DNA from: Utricularia gibba | Lineage: Eukaryota; Streptophyta; Magnoliopsida; Lamiales; Lentibulariaceae | Length of the DNA stretch: 64,000 bases | NCBI GenBank assembly: GCA_002189035.1 | Contig: NEEC01000014.1 | Location: 746,501 to 810,500 of the forward strand | Reading direction: 5' to 3' | Shown: positions 11,877 through 24,737 of the stretch, in pieces | How the letters are laid out: every line of letters starts with the position of its first letter | Numbering within the stretch: position 1 is the stretch's first letter | Program-made: the position numbers and the translations under genes | The notes under the pieces: model-generated | Seen by the model: only the letters and a program-made list of their open reading frames with translations | Told to the model about the DNA's origin: nothing | Databases searched by the model: none

Positions 11877-14800
11877 CTACCTTTGAACATCAGCTTTCGA
11901 GCTGGACTGGTTAACATGGGCAGCGAGAGGGGCACGAAGGTTTGGGTATTTATTTAGAGCACTTTCAAGCTGAGGTGATGGCAACTGCAATAGTACCCGG
12001 AATGAATGTGGTTGTGTTTGGGACACACACTTCAAGAAGCCAATCCATAGTTTTGGCATCCTCCAGATCTGTACTCAAAACCATCGATAATATTACATTG
12101 TGTCCTGTTCCAGAAATCACATGCAAATAAGGAGCCACACTGTACATTTTATCTCAGAATACCTGCCGATCCACAAGTTTGCCTAGTATCTCCATGATAA
12201 AGCTGACCTGAGAATTACCAAAGTGGAAAACTCGTAACCATGCACTCCTCAGTTGGAGACTTCAGCAAACATATAAAATTTACCATTGTGGGGAAAGCAT
12301 CAATTGCCTGAATTACAGTTCTCATGTAGAGAAGTGGAAGCGGGGTTTGGTCAACCTAGAAGGCAGATATGGTCATGTTCTCCCAGAGATTCATAAGGTC
12401 ATGCTGCATAAAGAGGCACATACCATCTGATTTAAGGCCTTAGTCAGCACTTGTTGAGTGAACACAGTGCGCTGTTCAAAGCACGCTGAGCATGCATCTG
12501 TGATCTGAACATAAAATTATGCAATTATGAGAACAGAAACAAGCATGGGATCATCAAACGGATCATTAAAATAAGTCAAGGGAATGCTGCATGTATCCAG
12601 GGGATACCCAAACATACCTTTTTAAGCGGGATTCCCTCCTTTTCAGGAGAAATATCATGTATAGCAACCAAAACTTCAACAGGAGTTAATGCAGGGCCCC
12701 TGTGTGCAGAGCCCTACCCATGAAATATTTGAGATTTTAGAGATCATTGGGGGTAATACTAACAGTTCGATAAAAAAAACTACATTAAACCTGTAAAATA
12801 TGAGCAAGTGCAGTCTGGAACTTGGCCAAAGGAAGCTGAATGAGCCGGGGAAAAATAGGAAAGACCTGACATCACAATCATCTTCTCAAAATATGAGGAA
12901 AAAAGGCATAATGTGTGTGACGACTCCATCAGCCATCCACTTCTTAGCAATGAAATAAGGTATTGAGCACCTTGATGTTCAGTTATACCAGGTATAAAAA
13001 ACCCTCTAGCACACACTAACAAATGCATTTGCATTCATCTGATCCTCCCAACAATTTGAAAAGACTTCACATTTCATCTATCTATCACTATTGCTTTTGA
13101 GATGAAACATACAAAGGGAATAAGAGATTTAGTCACAGAAGTACGAAAACTGCAACTCATAAAATTATATTAGGTCACCACAAATCATGGGGCTCAATAC
13201 AAAACATAATATAGTGAAATAGATGTCACAAGGACAGCTACAGGATTTTCGGTGTCTGGATCTGCATAATCCGACAGTAAGGTCAATTGTTCAAACGCTA
13301 GGATTTAACATTATTTTCTTTTCTTTTTTCAGTTACCCCATTTTGTGTCCAATTAAAAAGCAATCTAGAACCTCTATATTGAAGTATCAAAGAACAAAAA
13401 AATTACCTCATCCCTTGAAAATTCTGATAAAATTGGGATAAGAACGGAAGCATCCTGCAAGAAGAATAATCTGCAAATGACTGAACTGAAATATCTATAT
13501 TGATGGATAGACAGATTAAGGCTCAATGAGAACCTTTAGTCTGGTGTCGTATAACTGCTTGATGGTGGTGACTAAATCTGGAGAAGGTATTGTGCTTTCC
13601 GACAATACATGAAGAACCTTCAGAAGCAGCATCTCTCAGCATTTATGAAGAATGGTTTTATGCTGGAAAATTAGAACACTGATTGAAAACTAACCTGAAT
13701 CACCAAATCTTCACTTCCATTGGGTGGGTTAGCTATTACACTGAGCAACTCGGTGCACGACTGGCCCAAGGATCTTGCTAAAACAGATAAATGGCGTTGC
13801 ACGGCCTGTAGATAACAGTTTTGGAATTCTTCAAGACACTGATTAAACATGATGGAAAAAAAAAGAAAAACTTGGGATCCTGGAAAAGACCAGAATGGCG
13901 TATTATTGGATTACAAAATATTTTTCTTTCCTGAGATCAAACGTTATGTAGAACCCATGCGAAATTTTCATTGCGATGCAAATAACACATGTGAACATAT
14001 ATAGATCGGATAGTACACCTGAAGATGTGTATCCTACAAAATTCAAACTGCATTTGAAAGAAAGACAGATGATGAACCTGTTTAAATGATGCAGGTGCAT
14101 TCCCGTAGTTGTCAAAAACCTGTTGAAGCAGCGCCGGTTTCTACAAGACAGACATACAAGTTGAGAAATGCTAATGAAAGGTATGCAAATAACCTTCATA
14201 GCAAAGGAGAAAAACCCACTAACCTTCGCAGACAGTGCAAAAAACAAGGACATGACAATGTGGGTTTGAGAAGATAAGTCCATCTCGCTATTGTTGCCAT
14301 TGGGATGTTGTGAAATTTGAGAGGCACTAGCAGAAGTACCTGTAGATTCCGCCTAAAACAGTGTTTGCAAAGAAAGGCTGACGTCAGTAACATTAGGGAT
14401 TGCAGAGACAGCATCTGTTCCAAATTAGATACTGAGACATAATTTTCTTCAAAAGTCCAGCCATTAGCTTGAGAAAGTAGAATCACTGTAATTGTGGAAA
14501 TATATACATGCCTACATACATGCACGCATAACTTGAAAAGGACACGAGAAAGCAGCACACCTTCACTAAAAACACACAATGCTAATAAAAAAGCTCGAAG
14601 TACTTAGAGGAACATGCATTGGCGTGAAAATCCTTTTTTTTTAGATAACTCGCAAATGGAACAGAAGAGAATGACAACTCGCGAACCTGCCCATCAATTC
14701 TCTGCTCAGATACTGAATTTTCAGCTTGAGGTGAACAAGGTTTCAACGTCGACAAAAACAACTCTGTAGCATATTGCTCAATTTTTTCAGTAAGGTAACT

Positions 14801-17800
14801 AATTGGGTAGAGTTTGTTCGACACCTGAAAGCATGATAGGATGAAAATTAGAGATTGCAAGGAGTTCAACCCTGGTCTTCACAGACATCGCGTTAAGTTT
14901 AGCAAGGCTACGGAGTGTACAAAAGAAGGAACATGTTCTAAATTTCACTTACCAAGCGTATGGCTTTTGCTCGAACATCATCCTTCGAATGAACAGCACA
15001 CTACAATAGAACAAAGAAAATAGACGAACCCTTAAATACTAACAACTAACAAATCAAACTCAGGGATGAACTGATAGGACAATGAAAAATCTGAATCAGG
15101 TAAACTACTGAGGTTGCAAATACTATCGCTCCCCCCGTCTAAATTTCAAGAAGATGAACCCAAAAACGGCATTAAATCATTAGCTTGGATATCACATTTC
15201 AAATTAATGAATATAAAACGAAAATTTTTCTCATATGGAATGTCATTGAAAAGGCTACAGAGAAGGTTTTTACCATAATCTACTCATAAATTTACCTTCA
15301 ACGCTATATCTAGGCATGCTTGACGATTGATTGGCCGCCCTAGGATCAAGCTCCAAACCGCACCAAGGCCCTGAGTAACACGATCACCATCATGACCATC
15401 CGTCTTAGGCAGGCTTTTGGTGCATACATCTTCCAGCAGGATCAATAGAGAATCAGGGATTGTAGGGACTTCGCCAAGAAGGCGGCTAAAAGACTTGTCA
15501 GATGCAGGTAAGACATCTAGCAAAAATTTACCCTGCAATTGGCATGAAAATGTTAATAATTTTGGGAGTAATATAACTTAGGACAACAGATATTTCAGAC
15601 CACTTCCAGAAGAAATCTCTCATATCCAACAGGAGCTGTTTTTGATGCAGAATCCGAAGTCATTAGACTATGCAGATAATACAGGATATGAATCACCAAC
15701 TCATGCCCCTGAGGAAAAAAGATACAAACATAAGGATGAGCATAAGCATGTAAAACAATCCAGGAATACAGATACCATATAATTCATGATAAGTATATGC
15801 ACTGGAAAATCGAAATGGTCCTACAGCCATCAAGAATGCAACCATATCCAGGAAAAGAAGAAGATAAAGGAGATGACCTTCTGCTGCTCATAATCTGATG
15901 TGATGCACCTCTGCATCATTCCAAGCATATCATCCACTTCAGTCTACAAAGATGATAAAAACAGTGGGATTTAGGACTACAGGAAGGAAAAGATGTAAGC
16001 CAAGAGAGAAAGAAGCAGGCTATCTCCTGATTTAAAAAAGACTAGACATTTCAACCTAAAAATAAAACATTTTGACATCACTATGTTCATGGAAGTGGAA
16101 AAATATTTCATCGGAAAAATGGGCAAATAAAGCAGCTATTAGCAATCAAAAACATCAGCCACCCCTGCCTCTTTAAATAACAAAAGCCAAAAACAATGTT
16201 GGTAGAAAAAAAAACTCTGGCAATGTCTCATTTGCCACTATACAGCCCAGTTAAGTAATAGCCACAATGTCTGGATGCTGCAACATTACTCGATTCCATG
16301 TAAAAAAGTATTTCTGACTTTCAGGAAATCGGTATATAACTACTGGATTCTATGTACAAAAACCATATCTAAATTAATCCAGCACATGGTTCCTAACGAA
16401 TGGGGCCAAACCTATACAGCATCACTAGGTAATGAAGAGAGCTGCAGGGCTTTACACTTAGTCACAATGTCCATCACGAATTCACAATTGGTTTAAACTG
16501 TTGGATGCTTCTTTGGAAGAGTGGGAATTTAGGGAGCAGTTCAATGGCACATGGTGAAGCGTAGATATCACAGGCATTCAAAGGCTTGAGGTCTAAGTTA
16601 ATACAATCGACCTCTCAAACACTTTAGGGCGACAGTTTAACGGCACATGGGGAAGCACACAGAAAATATAGCACGCACAATAAAGCTCTCACATAATACC
16701 CTGCAGTATTGAAATAGAGCAGCAAATGATCAACCACAATAATCTACAGCTGCCTCCCCAACCTTCTTGAAACTAACTCCAAGAAGTTGAGAAAGAAGAA
16801 TTTGATGATTACATAGCTGACCAAGAGCGGCTGTAGTCATTAAGAAATATAGACATGCGTATGAAAATTAATTATATTTATTCATCAACCCTTCTAGCAA
16901 GGAAAGATTGTAACAGCCACATGCATAGCTTCCAGCACACACCCTCAGCCCCTAAAGAAATTATCAACTCTTCGCAAATGACATCAAAATACTAATATGC
17001 ACAGATGTCTCTTGCAACAGCATAAAATTAAGATATTAGAACACATAATTGCCCTTATGCAAAAAGCCTGTAACTTGCACGAATTTATTGTTAGAGAAGC
17101 AGAAAAAATTGCCAATGATAAACCAAAGTTGGTAAGTATCCTTCATTGAGTGAGTGTTAAGTTTGTACAATTTTCAAAATCTTGTTCGGAACATCAACAA
17201 ATTAAAAGAAACTAACGGAATCTTGCAGCCTACCAGTGCAAACAATCGTGCGATCAATGCAATCTGTGTTTGCTTATGATCTGTCCGCCTTGCTTTCATG
17301 TATGACTGAATCACCCTTTCAAGCGCCAAGTGACCTGCCTTTGTTTTATCACTCTCACTAAGCCCCACATAACGTGGAAAGCCTGGAAACTCTGCTGATG
17401 CAACCTCAGATTTTTCAATATCTGAAGCATCTTGCAATGGCTCATCGAAATCCTGGGATGAAGGGGAATAAGTTTCACCAAGCATGGAAACATCAACAGA
17501 CTCCAGCTTTGTTGCATCCTCGTATTTTCCAATAATAGATGAAGATACATGCAAGGAAGAGCTAGTTTTCTTTGCAAAATCACCAGCTTCCAAATCCTGC
17601 AATTCATCTTTAGAATTAGATTGTTCTTCCAATGCTGCAGACAATTCTGATGTGCTTGAGTCAGTATGCAATGCTGGCAACACAAGCTCAGAGGATGGTG
17701 GAGGAAGCGACATAGAGGTAGAGGCAAAGCTTGATGAGTCAAAATCAGCTTTTACAGCAGGATGGTGGACTTCAAACGTAGCATTATTATCCACAGCAGA

Positions 17801-20800
17801 CGGCAATGAAGCATCATCAGGAGCTGCCACCATCCGCCTGGGATCATGACGGCGAGGATCCTGAATCATTTATAGCAAATTCCATAAAAGATTCAAAGAA
17901 AGCTAAAATTGGTGGGAATACAAGAAGAAAATACTTCAGAATAGCAACCTTACCCTTCGTGGATCACGTTTGAAATCAGCTGATACATTAGGTGTTGGGA
18001 CCTCGAGAGAAGGAAAGCTAGTTGAACGCGATGAAGATTCTGAAATAGGAGGGAAAGCTGCAGAGCCATTTGATGCAATGAATTGATCTTGATAACTAGG
18101 ATCACTATGGCGACTTAGTGATGAGTTAACGTACTTTACCATACCAGGTGCATTCTTTGGCAAGTGCCTCATATTTGTTATCACAATATCAGCAAGTAAA
18201 TCAGGATGTATGTTAGAAATCAAAATTTCCAGAGATTCAATTCCCCTTTCCCCTTCAGCAATTAGTGCACCAATCATAGCAATCATTTGTTCCACAGGGC
18301 TCACATCCACATCCAATAAAGGCTGCTCGGGGCTGACCCCATTAATATAATCCTTCTCATGATCAACTGTGACATTTGAGTGGTCCTGAGAGCCATTGCG
18401 AGGTCTTTTTGAAGTGCTTTCAAAAGTAGTAATTTGGCTTTCATTGTCTAATAGCAGCGCCCTTTTCTTACTCCCATCCCCAGAAAGATGCATTTGACTT
18501 GATAATGGACCTTCCTGATCACGGGTGGTCATGTTAAAAAAAAAAAAAAATTAAGACACGACATTGTAAAACACTGCCCACGATCACATAAAAACATAGG
18601 TAACCACCTTATTCACTTGTGGGTCCCGTACAGCACGGCCATTATTTTTCATCAGTTTCTCAACTTGTCGAACAGCATGATCAGCAGCATCTCCTGCATT
18701 CATTGCTCGCAACTCTTTAAGCAACCTATCTCTTGACTGCAAAAAGAAAAATTTATCACATTTTTCGTGGTTACTCAGGATATAAATTTGATCATACATC
18801 AATCTTAATATAACAAAAACACTAAAACTAGGCTTCAGAAGGGAAACAAACAAAATGGCACATAAGCCATGAGAAAAATATTACACACAAAGTAGAAAGC
18901 ACTGCCATCACAGCTGTGAAAATATACCTCCATCATGATAGGGTGTGTACACTTCAGAAACCCCAAAAATGCAGTTCTCATGGAATAATGAATACTGAAA
19001 GTATGGCATGCCCTTTTTCTCTCTACAGTTGGCCCGAAATTGAGGAATGCTGCAAGGATGGAGTTGTAATAGGCTGGTCTCTGCCGTGCTATAGATGCAA
19101 GACTGCAAGATACACACTGAATCATGATGTAGCTTATTAAAAAGCATTACCCTGTTATCATACAAATGGCAGGAAAACAAGAGAAGTATAGATGAAAAAA
19201 TATTCGCATAAAAATATTAACTATTCTCATGCAGAGTAACCAAAGTAGACAAACATTCCAATGGTAACACAAGAAATGCACCCAAAACTCGCTCATACAA
19301 CACAGCACTGGAATAACACACTCATGTGAATCCAACAACAAAATCTTTCTCACTTCCCCATGCTTCAAGAATCAGATAAGATTCTGAATTTATCAATCTC
19401 CAAGAGGAATCAAGAGAAACATTGTTTTGTCAACATGAGCCTCAATTTATCTTTTCCTTTCTACGAGAAAAGGTATTTGACTTGAGACTCATGCTAGAAT
19501 ATTGACATGGAAAAAGCGTATTAATGCAAGATACTGGAGAATAACAGCTGAAATCAGAAACACCAACTTCATAAAAATCAGTATGACCGCTACAAAAGAA
19601 GACAAAAAAATAGAGACAACCAACAGACTGTAAATTTTATAATCAAATTTGCAACTACTGGAAGGATGTGTACACAGACATTTCCAACGCATTCAGGAAG
19701 CTACAGTTTCATTTTCAGGATTCATATGGACTAGATTAATCATTTTCAGGAATCAGTTGGGCAGGATCTAGTGTTGGAGCCTAACCGACTCACCACCACA
19801 TTTTAAATAACACACATTCTTGAAAATAGCAGGATACTAAGTAACACGCATTGAACTCACAACTTAAAATTAAAAGCAAAAAAAACTTATTCTTTTACTT
19901 GGAGGCTTGAGAATCAATAGAATAAAAAGAATTAACTCTTCGTACACAAAACACAACCTTTCGCTACTCATATCTCATGTATGATTTCAATTTCCACAGC
20001 ATGAAAAGTAAATTGTGCAATCACAGATTCATACAAGTGGTTAAGTTGTCTTTTCAAATATTTCTTCCATTAGGGATACAACCTATTGCTTATAACACAG
20101 TAATTGCTATGTTTTTTGCAGTGGATATTCAAAATTGCAATTGTCAATAGCTTGCTCTGATGTAGGAACTGATAATACGAAGCTGGTGGCAAGGTCCCAA
20201 AACAATTTTAATTCTGAGCAAAAAGCCTAGTAACCCAAGAGCGAAGCACCCTCAAAATAAAAGAGAGCTCAGCTAAAAAATCATGATATGTTCGACAGCA
20301 CATAGTGAACCAATGGTACATAGTTACAGGGTTTCATCATTACACTAGTCATTTGTATGTATAGGTATTGTGCCTTTTTTAGCTCTCTCCAGACAAATTA
20401 CATGCGTATTTACCTAGTTTCCAATACATAAGACTTCTAGGACCAACAAATCCAATTTTACAAAACCCTTAATCTGCCATATCAACATCCAACGCATCCG
20501 ATAACCACCAATTCAGCAATTCCAGGCAACACTGTCACCTAAGCATCTAAAATCTGCAGGAGCTGCAACTTTGACAAAGACGACAGTGGAACAAGTACCC
20601 AGAAATAAAGATAGGATCACACTCGATATAATGAACTAAACTCAAAACAATCCTACTCCAAATAAACTGAATGGTCATGTAAACAAAAACCTAGAGATAA
20701 ATAATAACATAATCAGATCAACAAAAGGCAGCCACAGAGAATATGGCCTTACAAGATTTCAGAAGTAGTAAATTCAAGAAAAAATGTACACTGTGGTCAT

Positions 20801-22893
20801 AGAAATATAAAGAAACAAGGCACAAGTTAAACCAAGAGAGATTTCTGTCTAAAGGAAATGATTACATCGTGATCTCACCACATATAGCCTTACTCTCCCT
20901 ATAGCAGCTATACTTAGACACAAAAACCCATCCACACAACTAGGAAACCATTTAGAGAAAAAAGCATGCATTGATTCCCAAGTCACAGCAAAAAGAAACT
21001 CCGAGGTAGTATCAATAATTAAAAAAATAACTGCACGACACCAATCAAAAAATGGAAACAAAAACAAATTCTTCACCGGAAAAAGATGTAAAATACCATT
21101 TCACTAGAAAATGAAAATAAAAGCTGTTAAATATTTATGACTCAGTAAAAAGGGTCACCTATTAACAACCACGATTACAAAGGCGCCAGGGTAATCACTG
21201 GATGATGAAAGCATATCCAAAAGGAAGCCCAGATATCTGTTCGCATCAGATAAAAGAGAGGGCTGATTGAGGATAGGGTGGCCATCCATGACCCATGAAA
21301 TGTTAAACACTCCTCCTTGTCTCATTGCTACAAAAATATTGTAGTGGTGCGTCAGAAGTAAGTAAAAACGACAGAAAACAATGTAAGGAAACCCCATACA
21401 AGAATCCAAATTAGAAATTCAAAGGTAAGATCTTAAAGTAGTAAAACTGGCATACCATCTTGCCTATGCGTTGCAAAATCATTTGGAACAGGTGTGAAGT
21501 GCAATACATACGTTTCTAAGAATTTAACAGCTATGAACTTCGGGCCAGCGAAACCAGCCTGCGAAAATTCCAAAGAAAAAAAGGAATTAACCAAATGAAC
21601 AAAAACACCTTCAGCAAGAATTTCCAACAGAAATCACAAGGCATATAAACACGTTCCTATTATGGAAATCAGGCAGCACTTAAATTTGCAGAAATTTTAT
21701 ATGTATATATATACAATACAACGGACATTAGGATTAGGTATTGAAATTATTGAGACAAACAACAAGTTCAAACAGCAGCTCCAAGAATACCTCAAAGATA
21801 ATGTCCAATACAGCATTCTTAAATCTGATCATCCATGTTGACAGCTCTTCAAGCCATCTCTCAACCATACCATGCTGCTTATACTATAAAATAAAATACA
21901 CTTTCAAAGTTAGTATGTTCGTGCTCACACATATATGCAGGGTAAACTAGCAGCCAAGGCATAATAAAACGACAACTATCGTGGAAAAAAAAATGAAAGA
22001 ATGGCAAAAACTCTAGCATAGCATGGCATGCAAATCAGCGACATACAATCCAGTTTATCTATCCGTATGCATGCCATTTTACAGATACATATAGGGCTTA
22101 TGACAAAACACATGAGATTTTGGCACAAAAAAACGGGTATGTGAAATAGTTCAAAACAGACATATTCAAAAATTATTAAACTGCACATTATAGAATGTAT
22201 GACAAGCACAAGCAAATAGATGAAAAATGAAATCGAGAGCAAAGAGACACCTGAATTGCTAAGTCTACTAATATAAGAGAAAAAATTTTTGATCCCGTGA
22301 TGATTGCTTGCTTGGCAATTGTGGAGTTATTGTCTTTAAGAAATGTGATCAACAAAGGCAATAAAATAGACAGATATTGCCTTGTTTTAGCCCCAATATG
22401 ATCAATTATCCTGTCAACACACAAAATTGGATGAGTCCATGAAAGCCAAGAATATGACAATTACTTCGCGTAGAAACATAGGATGTCACAGAAAAACAAT
22501 TAGGTATGCCATCCAAACTGGGAAGAGTTGCTGACGATGAATAATTACTAACAGTATGCAGCAATAGTTCAAACAACGAATCCCACCAGAAAAAAAAAAT
22601 CAATTCTTGGGCATTACAGCAAATGAAACGATGCAAACCAGCCAACAGAAGATAGAAAATGCAACATTTTTCAAACGAGCGACTCACTCAATAATGTACT
22701 TTCTGACTAGGGCTTCGGGCGAATACTGCAGCTCAACTAAAAACGGGAAAACATCAGCGGCCTGATCAGGTTCAAGTGACATCAGAACATCTTTCGCCTG
22801 TTTCAATGAATGCAACTTCACGGCCAAATCTCCATTATTGTTCACCGTGGCCAGCAGTGCAAGCACCTGCTCCCTGGCTGGTGGACTGGCCAT
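11877..22893 (-). CDS. ESP4: symplekin-like scaffold of mRNA 3'-end processing, 25 exons
   Basis: Symplekin/Pta1 scaffolds cleavage-polyadenylation factors in the nucleus; Arabidopsis ESP4 is the homologue. Minus-strand exons: 22893-22688, 22410-22251, 21883-21791, 21558-21456, 21327-21159, 19102-18928, 18736-18608, 18514-17954, 17860-17234, 15943-15878, 15708-15601, 15532-15296, 15000-14953, 14824-14687, 14352-14224, 14140-14078, 13805-13695, 13617-13534, 13454-13407, 12865-12791, 12713-12618, 12504-12424, 12355-12284, 12207-12163 and 12068-11877. They sum to 1,272 codons with every phase consistent. The N-terminal third is HEAT-like ([43 protein letters not shown]). The middle is polar with a DPRR repeat. 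The C-terminal symplekin domain shows [38 protein letters not shown] and [17 protein letters not shown]. No frameshift was found. The longest intron is 2.06 kb (19103-21158), with no exon seen inside. Confidence 0.92.
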
Positions 22894-23097
22894 CCAACAC
22901 CCTTAGGTTGAACAATTAGGGATTGGATTCAATCGAACGTCAAGGGTTCTGCAAATTCGGGGGAAACGACGGGCGACAAAGCCGTGTCCCAGTCCCTTGT
23001 TCGTACCACGCCACGCCCCGCGACTCGGGAAATTGCTCATCCTACGTTCTTGGGTTTCAAGAGCACTTCCGGCTTCCCAATGCTTAGGCCGGTCACC

Positions 23098-23207
23098 GGC
23101 CCAAACACAGGCCCGTGGGTTCAATTCCGGATTCGACCTTTCGACCTGGACTGGGATTGATCCAGCCCATGGTCCGGCCCAGCAGTCTCTAAAGCATATG
23201 GGGCCCA
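23098..23207 (-). promoter_or_regulatory. site II cluster upstream of ESP4
   Basis: GGCCCA at 23098-23103, AGCCCA at 23164-23169, GGCCCA at 23176-23181 and GGCCCA at 23202-23207 read as TGGGCC/TGGGCT on the minus strand. They lie 205-315 bases before the ESP4 ATG. Such clusters are typical of plant housekeeping promoters. The segment 22950-23215 is also more GC-rich than the flanking DNA. Confidence 0.45.
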
Positions 23208-24330
23208 CCAGCTACAGAAACCATACCAGATGATGATCTAGATTTAGGTATATAAGGACGAGATTACCCTCCCTCTCAGCCACAAATCCCCACTAATGAC
23301 ACGGGGATATTTGCAGAGGAGGGATATTTCCCCGGGATTCGAGAAAGTTCTGGAAAGAAAGCAGGACGAAGATGTCTGAAGAAGCATGAGCCACAACTAA
23401 GATCTCACACTAACCCGCTTTAACCCTGGATCTTATCCTTGGTTTGCCAAAGCCAAAGCATGCCCATGAAAACGAAATGTAACTAATATCTAGCGCGCCC
23501 TTTACCTCATCGCCTCATCCCCTCCAACACTCATACTCACAAAAAAAATCTTTTGTGATTCGATTGTCGCATTATCTTAATCTATTATCCGATATTTATT
23601 AGAACAAAATAATTACATATCGAAAAATTAAAATGATATAATCAAATATATAAAATATTATGAATCATTAAATAATTGATTAATTTTATTTTTTTTAATA
23701 TGATTCACATTTTTATGTATTATAACATTATATATATTCTTATATAATTCATTGAATACTTAATTTCAAGAGTCTATTTGGATATGCCAATCTTGTGTCC
23801 ACAAACAACTTGAAGATAAGCACTCCTTTTTGCCACTCACAAGGTGCCTCCTCTTTCCATTTGGATTCGAGGTTCAAAATGAAAAAAAAAAAAAAAGTTA
23901 TGAAATCAAAAATATATCAGATTTAAAAAATTATGATTTTTAATTATTATTATTATATATAGTTAAAATGTAAATGTGGCTCAAATTAGATTTTAAAACT
24001 ATTACTCTAAAATCATTTTCAATCATAAAATTCAAAAATATTAATTCAATATGAATAAAAAATAATATAATTCTTATAATTTTTAGTTTTTTTCCTTTTT
24101 TTTTTGAAAAAAAAATCACGAAATGTACCCTAGTTAGGAGCAACTGCACTAGCAATTTACCTTTTTATGGAATATTTTATTTCTGGAAGAAAAAATATAA
24201 AAATCCGAGTCGTGGCATGATTTTGACCAATTGCTACAGCTTTATTCCTAGTAGTGTTGGTGAGAAAAAGGTGGAACCAAAAGGGCTGAAAACAAGCTCT
24301 CGATCGGTGGGCACAGACACCCATCCTGGT
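23208..24330. other. AT-rich intergenic region between ESP4 and the bZIP gene
   Basis: No coding exon is seen. Bases 23580-23770 are very AT-rich and resemble 27848-27960 (shared AAATATATAAAA, TAATATGATTCA and TTATGTATT blocks in the same order), which suggests a dispersed decayed repeat. A T-run/A-run inverted repeat lies near 24080-24115. Confidence 0.5.
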
Positions 24331-24693
24331 TCATCGCAGGAACCCGGTTCCGTTGGAAGCTTGGCCCGGACCGGCGCAAGTACGGTGCAAGAACAGGCGT
24401 AGAGTGGACAGCCTATGAAGCAGCCGAATCGAGTCGGACAGAAGCTGCCGTGACTGGAGCTGGGCGGTGCGGCAGTCGCGCATCGCGACGGAGAGCTGAT
24501 CCCTGAGGCAACCATTGTTGACTCTGAGCGTGTGGAGTTGATTCACGAGGTCGTCTGCGTACTGTTTCTTTCGCAACCGGGACCGGCGGGCCGCCTCCCG
24601 GTTCGACATCATTCTTTTCCGTTTCCGATCGTCGCAGGAGACCGGCGGCCGGCATTGCAACGGAGGGTTCCCCATGTCCTCCAAAGCCATCAT
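24331..24693 (-). CDS. short bZIP transcription factor (120 aa)
   Basis: Intronless. The basic region, MMSNREAARRSRLRKKQ, contains the N-x7-R DNA-contact signature (NREAARRSR) starting near residue 31. A leucine zipper follows at about residues 46-80 (LVNQLHTLRVNN, LRDQLSVAM), with further heptad-like leucines to about residue 100. Small size and lack of introns fit plant group-S-like bZIPs, which usually heterodimerise with group-C members. Three in-frame ATGs occur (24693, 24690, 24675). The first is used here, but the TATA-like box close upstream favours a very short leader or a later start. A longer overlapping ORF in another frame (24763-24413) is composed of bZIP codons read out of frame and was ignored. 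The precise bZIP subgroup is not certain. Confidence 0.85.
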   Translation of the reverse strand: MMALEDMGNPPLQCRPPVSCDDRKRKRMMSNREAARRSRLRKKQYADDLVNQLHTLRVNNGCLRDQLSVAMRDCRTAQLQSRQLLSDSIRLLHRLSTLRLFLHRTCAGPGQASNGTGFLR

Positions 24694-24728
24694 GGTCGAA
24701 GGGAGACACCGAGGAGGTTGGGGGCGCG

Positions 24729-24736
24729 TATTTATA
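24729..24736 (-). promoter_or_regulatory. TATA box of the bZIP gene
   Basis: TATAAATA on the minus strand, 36 bases upstream of the first ATG (24693). With the usual spacing of about 30 bases from TATA to the transcription start, the leader would be only about 10 bases. Confidence 0.45.
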
Positions 24737-24737
24737 G

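Noticed and set aside
19103-21158. Hidden gene or missing exon in the 2.06-kb ESP4 intron
   Set aside because: Protein continuity across the junction is complete and the ORFs inside show no motif.
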